This document shows positions 35,941-45,061 of a stretch of 64,000 nucleotides of DNA, piece by piece; positions within the stretch are counted from its first letter, which is position 1, and the number at the start of each line of letters is the position of its first letter. Location: NCBI RefSeq assembly GCF_015666175.1, contig NZ_JADPIE010000002.1, positions 1 through 64,000 of the forward strand, in the 5' to 3' direction. Below the pieces are notes generated by a model that was not told the DNA's origin, made no database searches, and worked only from the letters and a program-made list of their open reading frames with translations. This stretch comes from Halonatronomonas betaini. Its GTDB lineage: Bacteria; Bacillota; Halanaerobiia; Halanaerobiales; Halarsenatibacteraceae. The position numbers were made by a program, and so were the translations under genes.

Positions 35941-38565
35941 TTAGTAAATCTGATTAAAAACTCTTCTTGGGTTGGCGATAAATTCAAGGATGGTGCATTC
36001 AAAAATAAGTCTATCATTATCAGGATCTGTAATTATTAAATTATCATTTTCAATATGGATCTTGAAGCTCTGATTGGAGAACCCTGTAATGCTAGTTTCT
36101 TTGTTAATGTTATCTATACCTTTGGTTTTCAGGTGGACTTTAATCTCTTCTTTTAGACGTTTGAGTTCCAGCCAGATGCGCCATTCTTCCAGGGATTTTA
36201 TGCTTAACTCTGGAAGGGTTTTGGCACGCTGGAGGAGCATATCATTAGTATAAATATAATTGCCTATAATGCCATATCCTTCAGCTTTGATTGGTGGGTT
36301 AAGCTGATTCCATTCTTCAACTTTAAAAGCCAAATACAGGCCTTCTGGTGCGTCTCCTGACGAATGGGAACTGGTATATGTGTCAGCTGTAAATAGATTC
36401 TTCTCATATGAATTATTACTAGATTTATTACTGTCTGATTTGCTACCTGGAGCCAGGAATATATCTGAACCTGATTTAACATCAATTTCTTTGATCTTAC
36501 CGTAATAATGGAGTCCGGCAGACTCCGGGAATTTTTTTGCTGACTGATAAAAACCTATATATTCTAAATTTTTTGATAGGATTGCCTGATTATACTTAAT
36601 GTAAAAGACATTTTCTTCAAGGCAGTGCTCTAATAATCTTCCAGTCTGATTTTCGTCAAGATTATACCCACTTAAGGAGCCAATAATAACATTATCTTTA
36701 AAGTCGGTTTCCTGCTGATATCTATCTGTCCCAGCTGGCAAAAGATTTCTCTCATAATTGGTCAGGGCTGATTCTTCGATTAATTCTTCAAGGAATTCTG
36801 ATACTAATTCTGTGTGGTTAGGCAAAAATGGAAAGGCACCGACATTGATTTTATCGATACTCTTATAAAATTGATGGTCTTTATATTTCTCTTCATCATT
36901 ATATGGGAATAAGACATAGGCACCAACTACTGCTCTGGTTGGTTCTGACATGTCGTGACTGTCTGAGCTTGAATTATTAGACTTAAGTTCTGAGATGATG
37001 GCATCACGATAGCGGTGCATTGTGTTGATGGTGGCTTCTTCTGGTCCAGGGATACTATTATCTTTTCCACCATTACCTGGATTTAGACGATATTTTGCAT
37101 CAAAGACAAAGTGATATTCAACATCTGAATTTTCTTTATTGAGAGTCAGAACATTATCTGGTTTCTGGCCTGTTGTTAAACTGCTGGCAACCATCTTATT
37201 ATATGAGAGTGTAAACTTCTCCCCTGTCTTGATATTTTCATAATGAACCTCAGCCTGATTACCCTTAGAGAGAGTAACATTAATGCCTGAGTAATCGAGA
37301 TCTATTAAATTATGCTTGATCATATCATATTTATCATTTTCTCTGATCAATCTATTAAGTTTCAGATAGGACCAGTATTCATAGAGCTCCCAAAGTTCTT
37401 TTAATGATAGCTCAAAAACTTTGCCCTGGAGAGATAATCCCTTTAATAGCATAAGATAATATTTATATAGCTCTCTATACCCTGGTGCCATCTGAAGAAC
37501 AAGGGTTATTGAATCCAGCTTATTTAGCTCACCAATTCCGGCCAGAAAACTATGTTTGAGATTATATTCTAACTTTCTCTGCATAGATTTTAATTCTGTT
37601 AATAGTCTTTCGTCAGTTTCTCGCTGCATTGAGTTATATCTATCAGAAAATCTATTTAAACGCTTATTGAGCTGGTTAAAAATCCAGCGAATAAACTTAT
37701 TTTCAAAGGTATTAAAGCTGGTCCTTTTCTCGACTGTTAAAAGTTTTCGGGGCAGCTCCAGTTCTCTATCGTAATGCTGGCTATTCTTATTGATCCATTT
37801 TATACTCTGGCGATTGAAATCCTTAACCTTTGATGCCGGTTTTACCTTTTCTTCTTTAACCAGGCGATGATGGGGATAAGCTTTAATTCGATTAAATGCC
37901 TTTAGCAGATCATTAAAAATTGTTCTTAGAATTGTATAAAACTCTGAATCAGTTGCAGAGTCTGACTCTTTAGGGCGCATCTCTTGATAAGTCTTTTTAA
38001 GAAAGTCATAGGCCAGATTATAGACTTCCTCATTAACTTCACGAATTAATTGCTGATAATCCTCTTGATAATCTATTTTGCTAGGAAATACTTCTATCGT
38101 CAATGAAGCTATAGTTTTGCCATTATTTTTTAAAATAAGATCGCTTAAACCGATATCACTATTAAAATTAATGCTGCCAAATAAATTTTTACTTGTTTTG
38201 GTTGGTGGAGTGACTGCCTCCCTGATTTCTCGGTTAATATGATCAAATTCTATTTGATTATTAAGTTGATTTTCAATTTTGCTCTCTATATAAATGTCAT
38301 AATCCTGATATTCGAAAAATACCGGATTGATAACGATAGATTCAGAGTCTGCCTTTATTAATTGATCTTCCTGGCGTTCATAATATTTAAGAGTTACCTG
38401 ACCATGATCTAGAGCATATAATGATAAATCAACTCTGGCTTTTTGATCTATATTGGCAGGTTCTAATATACCTGCTTTAGGATGAGCAGGCTTGCCCTTA
38501 ATGGTCATTAAAAAGGCATCAGTTTCTATTTGAATAAGCTCTTTCTTTTTGAGTTTTTCAGACAT
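35941..38565 (-). CDS. DUF2357 McrC-like nuclease
   Basis: An 874-aa protein with the DUF2357 region (about 60-340, including TFENKFIRWIFNQLNKRLNRF) and then a PD-(D/E)XK-type nuclease: VFDAKYRL near residue 488 and MHRYRDAI about 30 residues later, as in the DUF2357/DUF524 family. This family is the nuclease partner of McrB-type motors, in the role of McrC. Start ATG has TAGGAG upstream, 12 bases after the DUF3578-McrB stop codon. It is the only McrC-like gene in the locus, although there are two McrB-type genes. Confidence 0.8.
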   Translation of the reverse strand: MSEKLKKKELIQIETDAFLMTIKGKPAHPKAGILEPANIDQKARVDLSLYALDHGQVTLKYYERQEDQLIKADSESIVINPVFFEYQDYDIYIESKIENQLNNQIEFDHINREIREAVTPPTKTSKNLFGSINFNSDIGLSDLILKNNGKTIASLTIEVFPSKIDYQEDYQQLIREVNEEVYNLAYDFLKKTYQEMRPKESDSATDSEFYTILRTIFNDLLKAFNRIKAYPHHRLVKEEKVKPASKVKDFNRQSIKWINKNSQHYDRELELPRKLLTVEKRTSFNTFENKFIRWIFNQLNKRLNRFSDRYNSMQRETDERLLTELKSMQRKLEYNLKHSFLAGIGELNKLDSITLVLQMAPGYRELYKYYLMLLKGLSLQGKVFELSLKELWELYEYWSYLKLNRLIRENDKYDMIKHNLIDLDYSGINVTLSKGNQAEVHYENIKTGEKFTLSYNKMVASSLTTGQKPDNVLTLNKENSDVEYHFVFDAKYRLNPGNGGKDNSIPGPEEATINTMHRYRDAIISELKSNNSSSDSHDMSEPTRAVVGAYVLFPYNDEEKYKDHQFYKSIDKINVGAFPFLPNHTELVSEFLEELIEESALTNYERNLLPAGTDRYQQETDFKDNVIIGSLSGYNLDENQTGRLLEHCLEENVFYIKYNQAILSKNLEYIGFYQSAKKFPESAGLHYYGKIKEIDVKSGSDIFLAPGSKSDSNKSSNNSYEKNLFTADTYTSSHSSGDAPEGLYLAFKVEEWNQLNPPIKAEGYGIIGNYIYTNDMLLQRAKTLPELSIKSLEEWRIWLELKRLKEEIKVHLKTKGIDNINKETSITGFSNQSFKIHIENDNLIITDPDNDRLIFECTILEFIANPRRVFNQIY

Positions 38566-38576
38566 ATAAACAGCTC

Positions 38577-40385
38577 CTACAACCAGAAGGCGGTAAAGCC
38601 GTCCTGTTCGTATCTTTCTATCATTTCAGCAATCTTCTTAGCTGAATTATAATATTTAATGTCATCATAATTACTAATAAGATGATCTTTTAAATCCGAT
38701 GATTGCTCGCCCTGTTCAACTGAGAACTGGCCTCCAGCAGTAAATTCAAAGAGATCCAGTAATATATCTTTTAAAACTCGACTGCTCCCCTGAATTCTCG
38801 GAAGGATTTTCTGATGAATCTGATAATCTAATGCTTTGTTGAAATCCATTAAATTATGGCGCTTATTGTAGATCATATAAAAATTAATCTCATCCCGGAT
38901 TCTGTAACCTACTTGAAGATTAGCTGGCTTTAATCTCTTATTGATATCCTGGAGTATCCTGGTAGTCTCTACAATTTCAGCTTCTTTTTCTGGGAGAAGT
39001 TCTATCAAATTAAGATATTCTGTTCTTAAAGTATGATTATCAATTAGCATAGATTCAATATCTTCTTTATCTAGATCAGAATCAGAACTAAAGGCCATGA
39101 GATCAATTCTATTAAATTCAATAGTATTAGCTCTATCCAGAACTTTTTTGCTAAAAGGATGGGTAGTCTCATCCATATTAACAGTGCCTATTATATGAAG
39201 ATTATCAGGCAAATAAAGCTCGCCATACTTATTTAATGTATCTTCATTATTGCCTAAATCAGATTTTGAAATCAATTTGTCAGTAGTTAGTTTTCCTTTA
39301 GAATTAAACTTTCTGGTCTCCATTTTCGAGAGAAAGTCACTAAAATAATATTCAACTCTAGCCAGATTCATTTCATCCAGGCAAATAATATATGGTTTTG
39401 CTGGATTCTCTTGTGTGGAATTTTTAGATTCCTCAACTGCCATCCTAATAGTCTCGATCAATGGACCTGGCTGAAATTCCCCCTGGATATCTGTATAACC
39501 TAAAAGATCAGAGCTATCACTCCAGTCAGGCCTGACAGAGATTAGCTTAAAGCGATTATTCTCAGTTGTGCAGCCAATAGCTTCAGCAAAGAGCTGGACC
39601 AGTTTCGTCTTACCTGTCCCAGAGATCCCGGCCAGGATAACAAAGGACTTAGTTTTAAGTGATAGATAAAAGTTTTTAATGAGATCATCTGGATAAGTAA
39701 ATCCTTGAGCTTTAATATAATTTTCGATTCTTACGATTGTATTTGCTGTATCTAAGTATTCCAATTCTTCATTCTCTTTTGACTCATCTGGCTGATCAAC
39801 TATTTCATAATGGGAGGCATACTGGTCATATATATTCAAAAGCTGCTTTAAATCTGCTTTTAATTTATCCTCTGAAATTGCACCTGATTGAATATCTGCA
39901 AAATTATATTTGAGATAAGCAATAGTTGAATCCTCATATTCAGAACCTTTGACTGATTCTGCAAGATCTATATTATCATCAGTATTTAAACCTTCTAAAT
40001 AAAGATCATCTCTTAATTCTTGCTTGACCTTCTTTAATTCAATATTTGCCGTTTTCGTCACACCCTGATTTAAGGTTAAATAAAGCCTCTCCATATCTTC
40101 AGAAAAGAGATAGACTATATAAACACCTTCCTGGGTAGTTGTAGTTATATTTTTATTTAAGATAGCAAGCCATGGAACATAGGCCCAGTTGCCCTGGCCG
40201 ATAGAACCTTTATATAGAAATTTATCCTGATTAAAGTTAGTATCGGCAGCCACTATCTTTTTTAGGAGATCTGGTAATTCATTACGTAATATATCTCCTA
40301 ATTCATGGCCAGAAAACCTTTCTTCTCTTCTAGCATCCTGATATTCTTCCATTATCTTTTGGAAATATTCTAAGAGAGTCTCCAT
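38577..40385 (-). CDS. McrB-type AAA+ motor with DUF3578 N-terminal reader
   Basis: A 602-aa protein. Residues about 1-190 match the MrcB N-terminal (DUF3578) domain: KGSIGQGNWAYVPWLAIL, then VYIVYLFSEDMERLYLTLNQG. The AAA+ core follows: Walker A GISGTGKTKL near 250, LDEMNLARVEYYFSDFLS near 330, TVNMDETTHPFSKKVLDRAN near 395, ending YEQDGFTAFWL. ATG 40385 (GAAAGG 8 nt upstream) is preferred over ATGs at 40427/40424, which lack a ribosome site. McrB-family motors are GTP- or ATP-driven translocases of type IV restriction. Its first 20 codons and upstream site are duplicated at 45015-45061. Confidence 0.85.
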   Translation of the reverse strand: METLLEYFQKIMEEYQDARREERFSGHELGDILRNELPDLLKKIVAADTNFNQDKFLYKGSIGQGNWAYVPWLAILNKNITTTTQEGVYIVYLFSEDMERLYLTLNQGVTKTANIELKKVKQELRDDLYLEGLNTDDNIDLAESVKGSEYEDSTIAYLKYNFADIQSGAISEDKLKADLKQLLNIYDQYASHYEIVDQPDESKENEELEYLDTANTIVRIENYIKAQGFTYPDDLIKNFYLSLKTKSFVILAGISGTGKTKLVQLFAEAIGCTTENNRFKLISVRPDWSDSSDLLGYTDIQGEFQPGPLIETIRMAVEESKNSTQENPAKPYIICLDEMNLARVEYYFSDFLSKMETRKFNSKGKLTTDKLISKSDLGNNEDTLNKYGELYLPDNLHIIGTVNMDETTHPFSKKVLDRANTIEFNRIDLMAFSSDSDLDKEDIESMLIDNHTLRTEYLNLIELLPEKEAEIVETTRILQDINKRLKPANLQVGYRIRDEINFYMIYNKRHNLMDFNKALDYQIHQKILPRIQGSSRVLKDILLDLFEFTAGGQFSVEQGEQSSDLKDHLISNYDDIKYYNSAKKIAEMIERYEQDGFTAFWL

Positions 40386-40410
40386 TATATCAGCCTTTCT
40401 ATATGTGAGT
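40364..40410. repeat. 47-bp direct repeat, left copy
   Basis: 46 of 47 bases match 45015-45061; the only difference is at 40393. This copy covers the ribosome site, start codon and first codons (METLLEY) of the DUF3578-McrB gene. With its twin it brackets the helicase gene. Confidence 0.85.
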
Positions 40411-40440
40411 GAACTATTCAACATCATTTAACCATTTTAT

Positions 40441-43400
40441 TTAGACATAATTAAGTTTGGATTCTATATTTTCGTTATTGTCCTTAAATGTTTCAGCCTC
40501 ATTTATTTCTCCATCTGATTTATCTTTTTTTTCATAGGGTTTAATATTAAGGGAATTAAGAATTTTAATTATTGAACTCATAGCTTGCTCAGGATTAGCA
40601 TAAAAATTGGAACCAGATACTCGCCAAAATGTCCATCCCACACGTTCTAATCGCTGCTGTCTTAGTTTATCATCCCACCATTTTTCCGGAGGATGCCAGC
40701 GATCCCCATCACATTCTACAGCTAATCTGTTATTTTCTCCTTCAACTACTAAATCAATCTTATAAGATCCAACTTCTACCTGAGGAGTTACCCTATAACC
40801 TCTTTCAACTAGCCAATCATATACGTCTTCTTCAAATTTAGAATCACAATTTTTCTTTTTATCCTCATGTACTTTATTAGAGCTAATTCCATTTTTAATA
40901 TAATTTAGTAACTTGCATCTTAAATCATCTGGATTAATCAGATCAATTCCTAATTGAACAGAATGAAATAATATTAATTTATCTTTTGCTCTACTAGTAG
41001 CAACATTAACTCTTTGCTCATATGTTTTACCAGACAGAGCTCTATAGTTATCATTTTCACCCCCAACAACCATTGATAGAATAATTATATCTCTTTCATC
41101 CCCTTGAAAATCATAAGCATCTCCAGCGTGAAATCTTATTCTTTCCTGATCTTTAGTACTAATATAATTATCAATTAAATTATAGATATATTTAGCTTGA
41201 TCTCTACCGGTTAAAGAAATAACCCCAAAAGTCTTGTTTTTATATCTATCTTTTTGAAGTAACTCTTGGATTTTTTCACAAATAGCTTTTGCCTCAACCT
41301 TATTAACTTTATTTTCTCTATAACCTTCTCTTATATAAATATTTTCTAAAACCGGTTCTAATTTTTCAATTTGAGCAGGATTTCTTAATGGAACTATTTT
41401 ATTTTGATAAAACAATTCATTACTAAAAGTAATAATCTCTGGTAAACATCTAAAATGTTCTTTTAGCATTAAACTTTTTGTTCCGAAAAATATTTCAGCT
41501 AACTCAAAGATACTTGTCTCCAAATCAAAATTATCATTATAGGGAATATTTTTTAAATATTTACTTATATAATCAAAAACTTTCTGTTTATCCCTACCCA
41601 CTGCTGAAGGTGTAATTTGCTTTTCATCTCCAACAATAATTGCTTTTTTTGCTCTCAATAAAGCCAGTAAGCTTGTTACATTAGACTGACTAGCTTCATC
41701 AATAATTACAACATCAAAAGTTGACATTTTTTTAACAGTAGTTTCAGAAACCTTATAAATAGGCATTATCCATGCAGGTACAGAATCTCTTGCCTCTTTC
41801 ATATACTTGCGAGCTTTTTTTGCATATTTATTAGCATATTTACCATAACCCTTACCAATTTTTTTTATCATACCCTTCCAGCTTTTTAAAGCTCTAATAT
41901 TCTTTTGAGTAATATTATTAATTAAACTAATTTTAGTTGTAACATCTACAATATCTTCTTTTAATTTAGTAATAGTATCTTGATTTTCTTTCAATTCACT
42001 TTCTAATTTTGCCATCTTTTTATTTTTGTTCTCTATATCTTTTAAATATGATTTTAAAATATTGAATTTCCAAGCATTTTTCCAATTATTTAATTTGAAT
42101 TTATTGGAATCCATTTTATAATCTAACCAATCTTCATACCATAAAGGTGATTCAATTTTAACTATTTCTAAATAACTTTTCATTTCTTCAAGTTTCTTGT
42201 AGTCTTCATTTAATTTTGATATTTGATTATAATATTTACCCCAATCATCGATACAATTTTTAAATTCTATATAATCTTTTTTTAATATTTTTAATAAATT
42301 TATTGCTAGTGGATGAGCTTGATCATCTTTAAAATCAAGTAAATATTTTTTTTGATTATTATATTTCTCATCTGATTTATTTAATTTTAAATTCTCAATT
42401 TTGAGATTTAAAACTGTTGAAATATTTGTTAATTCATTTTCTATATTATCAACAATTGACTTCCCTGAACCATAAATAACTTCACTCAACATTAGCTTTA
42501 ACTCATTTTTAAGTGTTTTGGTATAGTTTAAAGCATTAATAATTTTATCAACAATTGAATTTACTTTTTTAGCCTTATATTCAATTTTAATTTCTGGCAA
42601 ATTATTATCTACAAAATTAGCAGCAAAATTATCCCAGTTAACTATTAATTCTTTTTGAATAATTTTACTATCAACAAAAGCTTTAATCTTGCCCCACTCA
42701 CCTTTATCTTCAGGAAGCTTTTGATTTAAGCGAACAGATTTAACTGCTTCTTTTTGTCCTTTATCAAGTAAACCAAATAGACTTATAGCATTCCAAGGAT
42801 TTTTACCATTTTCTACTCTTTCAATAGCTTGATTTATAAAATTTTGATAAATTTTATAATCATATTTATCATTAAGTTCAATACTATCTGTAAAACTTAA
42901 TTTCTGGGCTTTTTCTTGTATCATTTCATTAAGATTTTTTATTTTTAACAAACTGGATTCTATATTATCTAATTCATCTTTATTATTTTCAATAAATTCT
43001 ATTGCCCATGTATTATTAATATCAAAATAAATATCTTTTACTTTTTGAGTTAATTCATAACTTTCTCTTAAAACTTGTAAATTACTTTTCAATTCTAAAC
43101 CATCAAAATAATAATTGATTTCTGATTCTTTTTTTGCGATTTCATACTTATTTTCTGCAATATTTTCAAATTCTGCTTTAGTTATTATTTTATTTATATT
43201 TGGCAACTTATATTTTACTAAATCCTCTAATACTAGTTCAATTTTTTTTCTTATTTTTAAAGCTTCTTCTAGACTTTCGCTTGAAGGAATAGAACTTGGA
43301 TGTAATTTTATAAATTCTTCAAATTCATTTCTATTCTCTTCTATTTCATAATTTGGAAAGTCATTAAACCAATTATATTTATAATTTTCATTTTTTATAA

Positions 43401-44928
43401 ATCTTTGAGCATCGGCTGGATATAGCTCTTGGTCCATTGGACTTATATAAACTGCTTTATCAGCATTAGATAATTTTTTCATTTCTGATTTAATATTTTC
43501 TAATTTTTCCTTTTTATGTTCAAATGATTTTTCTAAATTAGATTTTTCTTCTAGTAACTGAGCTTCCGATGAATTAGAAACAATGTTTGTAATATTATCT
43601 ATTACTTTTTCTAATCTTTTTATTCTATTATCATCGTTTGATAATACGGTCATGCTTAATTTTTCGACAGAATCAGGCAGCATATCAGAAAGAACTTTTA
43701 GAGCTTGTTCTTTCTCGCTTGTTACTAATACTCTTTTACCGCTAGCCACAAAATGAGAAACAAGATTAGCTATAGTATGACTTTTACCAGTTCCAGGAGG
43801 TCCTTGAACCACAACTCCCTGGCTTTGCTCTAAATAATCTAATATTCTTACCTGTTCTTGATTAATTTTTTTAGGAAATAATACACTCTTATCTAATGTG
43901 CTATCCCATTCAGTATGGCTATTAATCTTACTGTGATCAATCTTTTTATTTTTTGGAGGAGTTAGAATTTGTTTTAAAATCGGATTGTTTATCTCAAAAG
44001 TTGTATTGATTTCTTTTTTAAATTCTTCAATATCTTTAATCTGTTCAACTATAGTCTTTTTTCTAGTAAATAAAATCCAACCATTAAATATCTTTAAATT
44101 TTTACTTATTTTACTTGAATTCAAATTATTTATATTTTTAATTTCAGCATTAGAATCAAGTTCTTTTAATGAATATAATAAATCTTTAAATCCATCTTCA
44201 TCAGAATCAGAATTTAATAAATTATTAAAAATCTTATTAATGCTTTCTCTTTCTTGTAAAGTTAAAAATTCAGCAAGCTGTTCATCTTGAACCATCCAAT
44301 TTGAATCATCAGGATAAGTAATATTAATTTCATTAGATTTGCCATCATAATTTATAGTCATATCATGAGTAATAACAGGATAATTAAGAAATGAATTATC
44401 CTTATGCCACTGAACTAAGCCATATCCAATGACAAATTCTATATTGTCTTGATAATTCAAAGCTTTTCTTTCTTTAAATAACTGATTATATATTTTTCTA
44501 GTTTTTAAAATAGGTTCAATATTCTCTAGCCAAGTTTTTAGTTCATTAAGATACTTTTCATAAACTTCTATTCTTTCATCCTCATCATCAAAATAAATTA
44601 CTTGTTTTTCTTCATCTATGTCATTAACTAGTTTTTTATTTATTTTATGAGGAAGACTATATTTATCACTTTGTTCAAATTCTATCCACCCATTTAATAC
44701 TTCAGGTATTTCTGGTCTTTTCGGTTCATCAGGTCTCTTAATTGTAATAACTGGAGGAGATAATTCAGTTTCTTTTTCTATAGTAATATAATTTTCAGAT
44801 TTAAACTGAAATTCATATAATAAAAGATTGTTATATTCATCAATATTATAAGTTGTTTTATAACTTAAACGAATAACTTCTTCCAAATAATTAAAAAAAT
44901 CTAATCCATTTTCTACAATGTTTTGCAT
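40441..44928 (-). CDS. Giant SF1 helicase with Vsr/MTES_1575-type nuclease tail
   Basis: A 1495-aa protein. An N-terminal unknown region (1-340) leads to Walker A GVVVQGPPGTGKSHTIANL near 375. Then comes a long insertion of about 650 residues rich in Lys, Glu, Asn and predicted coiled coil, then VVIIDEASQSNVTSLLALLRA (motif II, near 1070), GDEKQITP, and a C-terminal helicase half with QGDERDIIILS and RVNVATSRAK. Residues about 1350-1450 are a Vsr-like PD-(D/E)XK nuclease (YKIDLVVEG, LAVECDGDRWH, WTFWRVSGSNFY). It resembles helicase-Vsr anti-phage proteins. It is clearly more AT-rich in its middle than its neighbours and sits between 47-bp direct repeats, which suggests recent acquisition. Confidence 0.85.
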   Translation of the reverse strand: MQNIVENGLDFFNYLEEVIRLSYKTTYNIDEYNNLLLYEFQFKSENYITIEKETELSPPVITIKRPDEPKRPEIPEVLNGWIEFEQSDKYSLPHKINKKLVNDIDEEKQVIYFDDEDERIEVYEKYLNELKTWLENIEPILKTRKIYNQLFKERKALNYQDNIEFVIGYGLVQWHKDNSFLNYPVITHDMTINYDGKSNEINITYPDDSNWMVQDEQLAEFLTLQERESINKIFNNLLNSDSDEDGFKDLLYSLKELDSNAEIKNINNLNSSKISKNLKIFNGWILFTRKKTIVEQIKDIEEFKKEINTTFEINNPILKQILTPPKNKKIDHSKINSHTEWDSTLDKSVLFPKKINQEQVRILDYLEQSQGVVVQGPPGTGKSHTIANLVSHFVASGKRVLVTSEKEQALKVLSDMLPDSVEKLSMTVLSNDDNRIKRLEKVIDNITNIVSNSSEAQLLEEKSNLEKSFEHKKEKLENIKSEMKKLSNADKAVYISPMDQELYPADAQRFIKNENYKYNWFNDFPNYEIEENRNEFEEFIKLHPSSIPSSESLEEALKIRKKIELVLEDLVKYKLPNINKIITKAEFENIAENKYEIAKKESEINYYFDGLELKSNLQVLRESYELTQKVKDIYFDINNTWAIEFIENNKDELDNIESSLLKIKNLNEMIQEKAQKLSFTDSIELNDKYDYKIYQNFINQAIERVENGKNPWNAISLFGLLDKGQKEAVKSVRLNQKLPEDKGEWGKIKAFVDSKIIQKELIVNWDNFAANFVDNNLPEIKIEYKAKKVNSIVDKIINALNYTKTLKNELKLMLSEVIYGSGKSIVDNIENELTNISTVLNLKIENLKLNKSDEKYNNQKKYLLDFKDDQAHPLAINLLKILKKDYIEFKNCIDDWGKYYNQISKLNEDYKKLEEMKSYLEIVKIESPLWYEDWLDYKMDSNKFKLNNWKNAWKFNILKSYLKDIENKNKKMAKLESELKENQDTITKLKEDIVDVTTKISLINNITQKNIRALKSWKGMIKKIGKGYGKYANKYAKKARKYMKEARDSVPAWIMPIYKVSETTVKKMSTFDVVIIDEASQSNVTSLLALLRAKKAIIVGDEKQITPSAVGRDKQKVFDYISKYLKNIPYNDNFDLETSIFELAEIFFGTKSLMLKEHFRCLPEIITFSNELFYQNKIVPLRNPAQIEKLEPVLENIYIREGYRENKVNKVEAKAICEKIQELLQKDRYKNKTFGVISLTGRDQAKYIYNLIDNYISTKDQERIRFHAGDAYDFQGDERDIIILSMVVGGENDNYRALSGKTYEQRVNVATSRAKDKLILFHSVQLGIDLINPDDLRCKLLNYIKNGISSNKVHEDKKKNCDSKFEEDVYDWLVERGYRVTPQVEVGSYKIDLVVEGENNRLAVECDGDRWHPPEKWWDDKLRQQRLERVGWTFWRVSGSNFYANPEQAMSSIIKILNSLNIKPYEKKDKSDGEINEAETFKDNNENIESKLNYV

Positions 44929-45009
44929 ATATCATCTCTCCGATTTATTAATTTTATTAAAACTATTCTATATCTTTTTTTAGGCTTTCTAATGTTTCAT
45001 CATTATGAA

Positions 45010-45036
45010 TCAAGAATATTCTAAGAGAGTCTCCAT
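45010..45036 (-). pseudogene. Nine-codon relic of the DUF3578-McrB start
   Basis: From ATG 45036 the codons read METLLEYS and then TGA. The first seven match the true start METLLEYFQK of the McrB-type gene at 40385. The ribosome site and upstream bases also match, so this is a truncated duplicate of that gene's 5' end, left directly after the other mcrB-like gene. Confidence 0.75.
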
Positions 45037-45061
45037 TATATCAACCTTTCTATATGTGAGT
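45015..45061. repeat. 47-bp direct repeat, right copy
   Basis: 46 of 47 bases match 40364-40410, in the same orientation. It abuts the stop codon of the second McrB-type gene. The two copies flank the helicase-Vsr gene, 4.65 kb apart. Confidence 0.85.

Noticed and set aside
38577-40427. Start of the DUF3578-McrB gene at ATG 40427
   Set aside because: There is no ribosome site in front of it, and the extra residues are encoded by the upstream leader; ATG 40385 has GAAAGG at good spacing, and the duplicated copy preserves exactly that start region.
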